Origin: JBGCED01 sp045106055
GTDB taxonomy: Bacteria > Pseudomonadota > Alphaproteobacteria > CBDDJK01
Direction: 5' to 3'
NCBI GenBank assembly: GCA_045106055.1
Contig: JBGCED010000058.1
Coordinates: forward strand, 1 to 27,098
Length of the DNA stretch: 27,098 nt
Under the pieces are notes generated by a model that ran no database searches, was not told the origin of the DNA, and worked only from the letters and a program-made list of their open reading frames with translations. Made by a program: the position numbers and the translations under genes. The first letter of the stretch is position 1, and every line of letters starts with the position of its first letter. Positions 22,631-27,098 of this stretch are shown here, one piece after another.

Positions 22631-23152
22631 ATGGCAGGGAATGATTCTTTGCACATTGAAATTGATCAACAAGCAGGCGCATGGCCGCAAGATTGGCTTG
22701 ATGCGACAAGATCAATCTTAAACCATGCCTTTGATGCCTATCACCAACAGGTAAAAGATCAAATGCAGCAAGCAGATAGCCCGCTGCAATTATCGGTGCC
22801 TCAATTATCGATATTGCTGGGGGATAATGATCTTTTGCAAGCTTTAAATCAGCAATGGCGCGGCAAGGATAAGCCCACCAATGTCCTATCTTTTCCAAAT
22901 TTATTTGATGCTGCGCTCATGCCAAATATGCCAATTTTGCTTGGCGATATTGCCCTATCTTATGATTATATTATGAATGAAGCCCATCAACAGCAAAAAG
23001 CCCCGCTTGATCATTACAGCCATTTATTGATCCATGGCTTGCTGCATTTGCTGGGCGAAACCCATGATCAAGAGGATGATGCGGCCCATATGGAAGGGCT
23101 GGAAATTGCCATTTTGGCGCAAATCAACATTAAAAACCCCTATGAAATGTAA
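22631..23152 (+). CDS. ybeY: Endoribonuclease YbeY
   Basis: 173 residues from ATG 22631, one base after the ybeZ stop. The metal-binding motif HxxxHxxxxxH is present as HGLLHLLGETH (His135, His139, His145), near the C-terminus, after the conserved NxxWRGKDKPTNVLSFP block. YbeY is a single-strand RNase acting in 16S rRNA 3'-end maturation and ribosome quality control. An open frame in this register runs back to 22508 inside ybeZ but the family begins near the 22631 start. Confidence 0.93.
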   Translation: MAGNDSLHIEIDQQAGAWPQDWLDATRSILNHAFDAYHQQVKDQMQQADSPLQLSVPQLSILLGDNDLLQALNQQWRGKDKPTNVLSFPNLFDAALMPNMPILLGDIALSYDYIMNEAHQQQKAPLDHYSHLLIHGLLHLLGETHDQEDDAAHMEGLEIAILAQINIKNPYEM

Positions 23153-23158
23153 ATTAAG

Positions 23159-24088
23159 ATGAATAAGATGAATAAAAATAATGCTTCGCCCAAACCCTCT
23201 GCTGGTGGTTATGCGCGGTGGTGGCATTGCCTGCTTGCGCGCTTTGGGCTTGCGCGTGAAAATGCCCAATCGCTGCGTGAATCCTTTGATGAAATTTTGG
23301 AGGATTACGAGGATCATGTGGAAATGGCACCCGAAGAACGGATGCTGATTGAAAATATCCTGAAGATTGGTTCAAAAAATGCCTATGATGTGATGATACC
23401 GCGCGCTGACATTATCGCCGTTCCTTTGGATATTAAGCATGATCAGCTGGTTGAAATTATGCTGGATCACCCCCATTCGCGCTATCCTGTTTTTAATGAT
23501 GATTTGGATCATGTCGAGGGGATGATCCATATCAAAGATGTGTTTCAAGCCAATATGAATAAAGGGCGGCGCACCAGCTTAAAGCGGATGCTGCGTGCGG
23601 TTTTATTCGTTGCCCCCAAAATGCCTGTTCTGGATTTATTGCTGGAAATGCGCAATGAAAAGCGGCATATGGCACTGGTGGTGGATGAATATGGCGGGGT
23701 GGATGGGCTGGTCACCATCGAGGATTTGGTCGAAGAAATTGTGGGCGACATAGAAGATGAATATGATATTGATGGCGATGTCCAGCCTGTGCCTGAAGCC
23801 GATGGCAGCTATAAATTGCAAGCGCGCATCGAGCTTGAATTGCTGGAAGAAACCATTGGCAGCTTTTTAACCGAAGAAGAGCAGCAAGAAGATATTGATA
23901 CGCTTGGCGGGCTGATTTATCACCTTTGCGGGCGTGTTCCAAGCCGAGGCGAAGTGATTGCCCATCATCCAAGCGGGATCGAATTTACCATCTTAAAAGC
24001 CGATCCACGGCGGATTAGAACGGTGCTATTAAAACAGCAAGACTCAGCGCCCCAAACGGTTTCACCCAAGCTTGATTCGCCTGAATGA
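23159..24088 (+). CDS. corC: CorC/HlyC-type CBS-domain protein
   Basis: 309 residues, soluble. Two CBS domains (about 75-135 beginning VMIPRADIIAVPLD, and 145-200 with MALVVDEYGGVDGLVTIEDLVEEIVG) and a C-terminal CorC_HlyC domain (about 215-295). Family members lack the CNNM membrane domain and are linked to divalent cation homeostasis; the older name is hemolysin-like. ATG at 23159 and 23168 are both in frame, 6 and 15 bases after ybeY. Usually followed by lnt in this class; here by an RNase R gene that overlaps its stop by 4 bases. Confidence 0.92.
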   Translation: MNKMNKNNASPKPSAGGYARWWHCLLARFGLARENAQSLRESFDEILEDYEDHVEMAPEERMLIENILKIGSKNAYDVMIPRADIIAVPLDIKHDQLVEIMLDHPHSRYPVFNDDLDHVEGMIHIKDVFQANMNKGRRTSLKRMLRAVLFVAPKMPVLDLLLEMRNEKRHMALVVDEYGGVDGLVTIEDLVEEIVGDIEDEYDIDGDVQPVPEADGSYKLQARIELELLEETIGSFLTEEEQQEDIDTLGGLIYHLCGRVPSRGEVIAHHPSGIEFTILKADPRRIRTVLLKQQDSAPQTVSPKLDSPE

Positions 24089-26232
24089 TGCGCAAACAGG
24101 ATCAAAAATTACCAAAGCAAAGCCAGTTAAGCGCCCTAGATGATCGGGTGATGGTGCTGCATATTGACGGAATAGATGATGATGGGCATTTATGGTGCAA
24201 ATTAAAGCCGCAGGATAGCCGCCAAAATCATAAAAACTTACAAGATTATCCAATTTGGCTTAAAAAAGACGCAAGACAAGGTGGGGCAGCAAAGCTGGGG
24301 GATTTAATGCTTGCACGCTTAAAGCTTGAAGCAGGCACATTGGTTGCTTATGCTGTGCGCAATCTAAGCCAGAATCAAAAGCATCATTTTGCCCAAAGGG
24401 CATTTGGCAGCTTGGAACAAACCAGTTTTGGCGCGCTGTTCATGCCAGTTGGTAAGGGCAGGAAAAAGCCGTGGCATATTCAAAAATCCGACATGAATGG
24501 GGTTGGGCTTGATCAGCTGGTGGAGGTTGAAATGCTGCCAGCTCCGGCCCGCCATTACGCCGCCCCTCATGCGAAAATTCTGCGCGGGCTTGGGCATCGC
24601 GATGATCCCAAGCTTTATAGCCTGATTTCGGTTTTAACCCATGATATTCCCCATGAATTTCCACAAGAAGTTGGCGCTGAAGCCGCAGCCTTGCCCGCAT
24701 TTGATCCTGATCATGCGCCGCTTCATCAAGATTTAACTTATATCCCCTTTGTTACCGTAGATGGCGAAGATGCCCGCGATTTTGATGATGCAATCGCCGC
24801 AACAAAAACCGAAGATGGCGGCTTTATGCTGCATGTTGCAATTGCAGATGTTGCCCATTATGTTGCCCAAGATGGCGCGCTGGACACACAAGCCCAGCAT
24901 CGCGGCAATTCGGTTTATTTCCCAGATTTGGTGATTCCAATGCTGCCAGAACGGCTATCCAATGATTTATGCTCGTTGCGCCCACAAGTGATCCGCCCTG
25001 TCTTATGCGTAAAAATGAAAATTGATGGTCAAGGCAAGCTAACTTCTTATGAATTTAACAGGGGCTATATTTATTCGCGCGCCCGTTTAACTTATAATCA
25101 GCTGGAAGCTGCGCTGGATGGCACCAGCCAAAACCCTGACATTGCCCCCTTAATTGATCCCATTTTAAAGCCGCTTTATCATGCATGGCAAGCCCTTAGA
25201 AAATCACGCAAACAGCGGGGCGCGCTGGAACTTACCACCAGTGAGTTTCAAGTTGAATTGGATGATCAGGGTAAAATTAAGGAAGTGCATCCGCGCACAC
25301 AGCTGCAATCGCATCAAATCATTGAAGATTTTATGATCACTGCCAATGTAGCAGCGGCAAAGGCGCTTGAAAATGCGAATAAAGCCTTGCTTTACCGTGC
25401 GCATCCCCCGCCCCCTGCGGATAAATTTGATGCGTTTCAAGATGGGCTGGCGGCAACGGGATATGAATTATCCAATCATGTTACCCCAACCACGCAATTT
25501 TTTAACCAGCTGCTGGCAAAGGCGGAAGCGGGCGCGCCGCGTCAATTATTAAGCGATTTAATCCTGCGCAGCCAATCGCAAGCGGTCTATCAACCCGAGC
25601 AAGAGGGGCATTTTGGGCTGCAATTAACCCAATATTGTCATTTTACAAGCCCAATTCGCCGCTATGCGGATTTAACCATACATCGCGCCTTAATTGCCAT
25701 TTACGGATTTGATCAAGCGCGTAAAAAACGCCGATCCAGCGAACAGGATTTTTTAAAAGCCGAGCTGGATTTAACCACATTGGGCGCGCATTTGGTTACC
25801 ACCGAGCGCCGCGCGCAAGCAGCAGAGCGCGATTCATTAAGCCGCTTCATGGCAGCCTATATGCAAGATCGGGTTGGTGCGCAATTTGAGGCAAGCGTGA
25901 CGGGGGTTAAATATTTTGGGCTGTTTGTGGGGTTAAAAGAAATCGGCGCAGAAGGCTTTGCGCCCCATCCCTTTCGCAAAGAAGGCAATCATAATCACCG
26001 CAGATCGCGCACCAAATCGCATATCAGGCAATCTCCCGAAGCAATAGAGCAATCCATCCCCTATCATGTTGGGGATATTGTCAAGGTGCGCTTAAAAGAG
26101 GTTACCCCGCTGGATGGCGGCATGATCTTTGAATTGTTAAATGTAAAATCAAGCAATGCTGGAAAAACGCCCCACAAAAACAAGCCGTTTAAAAAAAGCA
26201 AGAAACGGATCGCCAAACCCCGCAAAAAATGA
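24085..26232 (+). CDS. rnr: RNase R-family 3'-5' exoribonuclease, short N-terminus
   Basis: 715 residues. RNase II/R family enzyme degrading structured RNA from the 3' end. The catalytic RNB domain has DGEDARDFDDA with Asp226, 229, 232, 234 and 235, then SVYFPDLVIPMLPERLSNDLCSL and TSPIRRYADLTIHRAL (521-536). A C-terminal S1 domain (about 595-688, GVKYFGLFVGLKEIGAEG) and a Lys-rich tail follow. The protein begins right at the first cold-shock-like domain (VMVLHIDGIDDDGH): the winged-helix segment normal in alphaproteobacterial RNase R is absent. Start overlaps corC (ATGATG, two possible ATGs), which limits extension. Confidence 0.93.
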   Translation: MMRKQDQKLPKQSQLSALDDRVMVLHIDGIDDDGHLWCKLKPQDSRQNHKNLQDYPIWLKKDARQGGAAKLGDLMLARLKLEAGTLVAYAVRNLSQNQKHHFAQRAFGSLEQTSFGALFMPVGKGRKKPWHIQKSDMNGVGLDQLVEVEMLPAPARHYAAPHAKILRGLGHRDDPKLYSLISVLTHDIPHEFPQEVGAEAAALPAFDPDHAPLHQDLTYIPFVTVDGEDARDFDDAIAATKTEDGGFMLHVAIADVAHYVAQDGALDTQAQHRGNSVYFPDLVIPMLPERLSNDLCSLRPQVIRPVLCVKMKIDGQGKLTSYEFNRGYIYSRARLTYNQLEAALDGTSQNPDIAPLIDPILKPLYHAWQALRKSRKQRGALELTTSEFQVELDDQGKIKEVHPRTQLQSHQIIEDFMITANVAAAKALENANKALLYRAHPPPPADKFDAFQDGLAATGYELSNHVTPTTQFFNQLLAKAEAGAPRQLLSDLILRSQSQAVYQPEQEGHFGLQLTQYCHFTSPIRRYADLTIHRALIAIYGFDQARKKRRSSEQDFLKAELDLTTLGAHLVTTERRAQAAERDSLSRFMAAYMQDRVGAQFEASVTGVKYFGLFVGLKEIGAEGFAPHPFRKEGNHNHRRSRTKSHIRQSPEAIEQSIPYHVGDIVKVRLKEVTPLDGGMIFELLNVKSSNAGKTPHKNKPFKKSKKRIAKPRKK

Positions 26233-26250
26233 ATAATAGGCCATTATTCA
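26230..26250 (+). terminator. Hairpin at the rnr stop codon
   Basis: TGAATAAT (26230-26237) pairs with ATTATTCA (26243-26250) around AGGCC; the left arm includes the rnr stop codon. No T-run follows, so termination is doubtful, but it is the only structure between rnr and the next gene. Confidence 0.3.
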
Positions 26251-26271
26251 CCGTGAAAGATAGGGGCAGTC

Positions 26272-27098
26272 ATGCAAGCAGAATTACCATCCTATGATCA
26301 TCATCCTTATTATGAAAAACTAAGCCGTGCGCTTGATTTTATTGCCCAGCATTGGCGGCAGCAGCCAAGCCTTGATGAAATTGCCGCCCATGCCGCGCTA
26401 AGCCCGCATCATTTTCAGCGTATTTTTGTGGAATGGGTTGGGATTAGCCCCAAGCAATTATGCGCGCTTTTAACCCATGAACAAGCCGCAATCGCCCTTA
26501 GAACAGGCAAAAGTCTGCTGGATGTTGCGCTGGATCATGGGCTGTCTGGCACCAGCCGTTTACATGATTTATTTTTAAAAATTGAAACCATGACCCCAGG
26601 CGAATATAAACGCCAAGGCGATTCTTTAACCCTATCCTATGGGTTTTTTATGACTCCTTTTGGTGAAGCGTTGATCGTGATTAGCCCGCGCGGGCTTGCG
26701 GGGCTTGTGTTTGTGGATGGGCAAAGTAAAACAGAAAGCCTTGCCTTGATGCAAGCCAAATGGCCGCAAAGCAGGCTTGTTCTGGATCAAGATGCGATCA
26801 TTCCCTATCATCAAGCCTTGTTTAAAGCCAATCATCAAGCGGGCAATTCAATCGCGTTATTCTTAAAAGGCACGCCTTTTCAATTAAAATTATGGCAAGC
26901 CTTAATTGCATTGCCTGCGGCATCGCTGTCAAGCTATGGCGCGCTTGGCGCGGCGGCGGGATTTCAAAATGCGGGGATTGGGCGCGCGGTTGGCGGCGCA
27001 GTTGGTGCAAACCCCATTTCATGGGTCATTCCGTGCCACCGTATTTTATCCAGCGATGCGTTGCTTGGCGGCTATCGCTGGGGCTTGCCCCGCAAAAT
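26272..27098 (+). CDS. AraC-type HTH / O6-methylguanine-DNA methyltransferase fusion (partial)
   Basis: 275 codons to the window edge, no stop yet. Residues about 12-115 are an AraC-family double helix-turn-helix (SLDEIAAHAALSPHHFQRIF and DVALDHGLSGTSRLHDLF). Residues about 125-275 are an Ogt/AdaB-type methyltransferase with the active-site PCHR at 254-257 (Cys255) and the helix GIGRAVGGAVGANP that holds the Arg finger. The enzyme transfers O6-alkyl groups from guanine to its own cysteine. The N-terminal Ada zinc domain that senses phosphotriester methylation is not present. AGGGG lies 5 bases before the ATG. Confidence 0.9.
   Translation, partial: MQAELPSYDHHPYYEKLSRALDFIAQHWRQQPSLDEIAAHAALSPHHFQRIFVEWVGISPKQLCALLTHEQAAIALRTGKSLLDVALDHGLSGTSRLHDLFLKIETMTPGEYKRQGDSLTLSYGFFMTPFGEALIVISPRGLAGLVFVDGQSKTESLALMQAKWPQSRLVLDQDAIIPYHQALFKANHQAGNSIALFLKGTPFQLKLWQALIALPAASLSSYGALGAAAGFQNAGIGRAVGGAVGANPISWVIPCHRILSSDALLGGYRWGLPRK

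Noticed and set aside
1..27098. CRISPR arrays, insertion sequences, prophage or toxin-antitoxin genes
   Set aside because: No spaced repeats, transposase or phage motifs, or small paired genes were seen on either strand.

Overview
The window is a stretch of an alphaproteobacterial chromosome, AT-rich by eye. Evidence for the class: the order secY-adk-rpsM-rpsK-rpoA-rplQ with no rpmJ in between, an LsrB/VtlR-type LysR protein, the miaB-phoH-ybeY-corC order, and the S8 start MSMSDP. I cannot name the order or genus from sequence alone.

Region 1 (1-14940) is the main ribosomal protein locus, all on the + strand. It runs from the 3' end of tuf through the S10 cluster (rpsJ, rplC, rplD, rplW, rplB, rpsS, rplV, rpsC, rplP, rpmC, rpsQ), the spc cluster (rplN, rplX, rplE, rpsN, rpsH, rplF, rplR, rpsE, rpmD, rplO, secY), adk, and the alpha cluster (rpsM, rpsK, rpoA, rplQ). 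It closes with a strong intrinsic terminator at 14904-14937. Several genes overlap by 1 or 4 bases. The wider gaps hold hairpins or short repeats rather than nothing. A good sigma-70 promoter lies between adk and rpsM, followed by a structured leader of about 160 bases.

Region 2 (14954-16006) is an LsrB/VtlR-like LysR regulator starting only 16 bases after the rplQ terminator, then a tRNA-Leu(UAG) gene with its own promoter and an encoded CCA.

Region 3 (16019-20051, - strand) reads, in transcription order, phosphomannomutase/phosphoglucomutase, sufE, a rhodanese-ChrB fusion and chrA. The last two form a chromate cassette whose end lies next to the tRNA and whose upstream gap carries repeated GGTATT/AATACC elements.

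Region 4 (20191-27098, + strand) is miaB, phoH, ybeY, corC, an RNase R that lacks the usual N-terminal winged helix, and an AraC-Ada/Ogt fusion cut by the window end. miaB to rnr are packed within 0-12 bases of each other and are probably one RNA-processing operon (tRNA modification, rRNA maturation, RNA decay). The usual alphaproteobacterial neighbour of corC, lnt, is not here.

No CRISPR array, insertion sequence, phage gene or clearly new multi-gene system is visible. There is no gene-free stretch over 300 bases; the longest is 12172-12396. The points most worth a second look are the rpsM leader, the competing hairpins before the LysR gene, the repeat array before the chromate genes, and the shortened RNase R.
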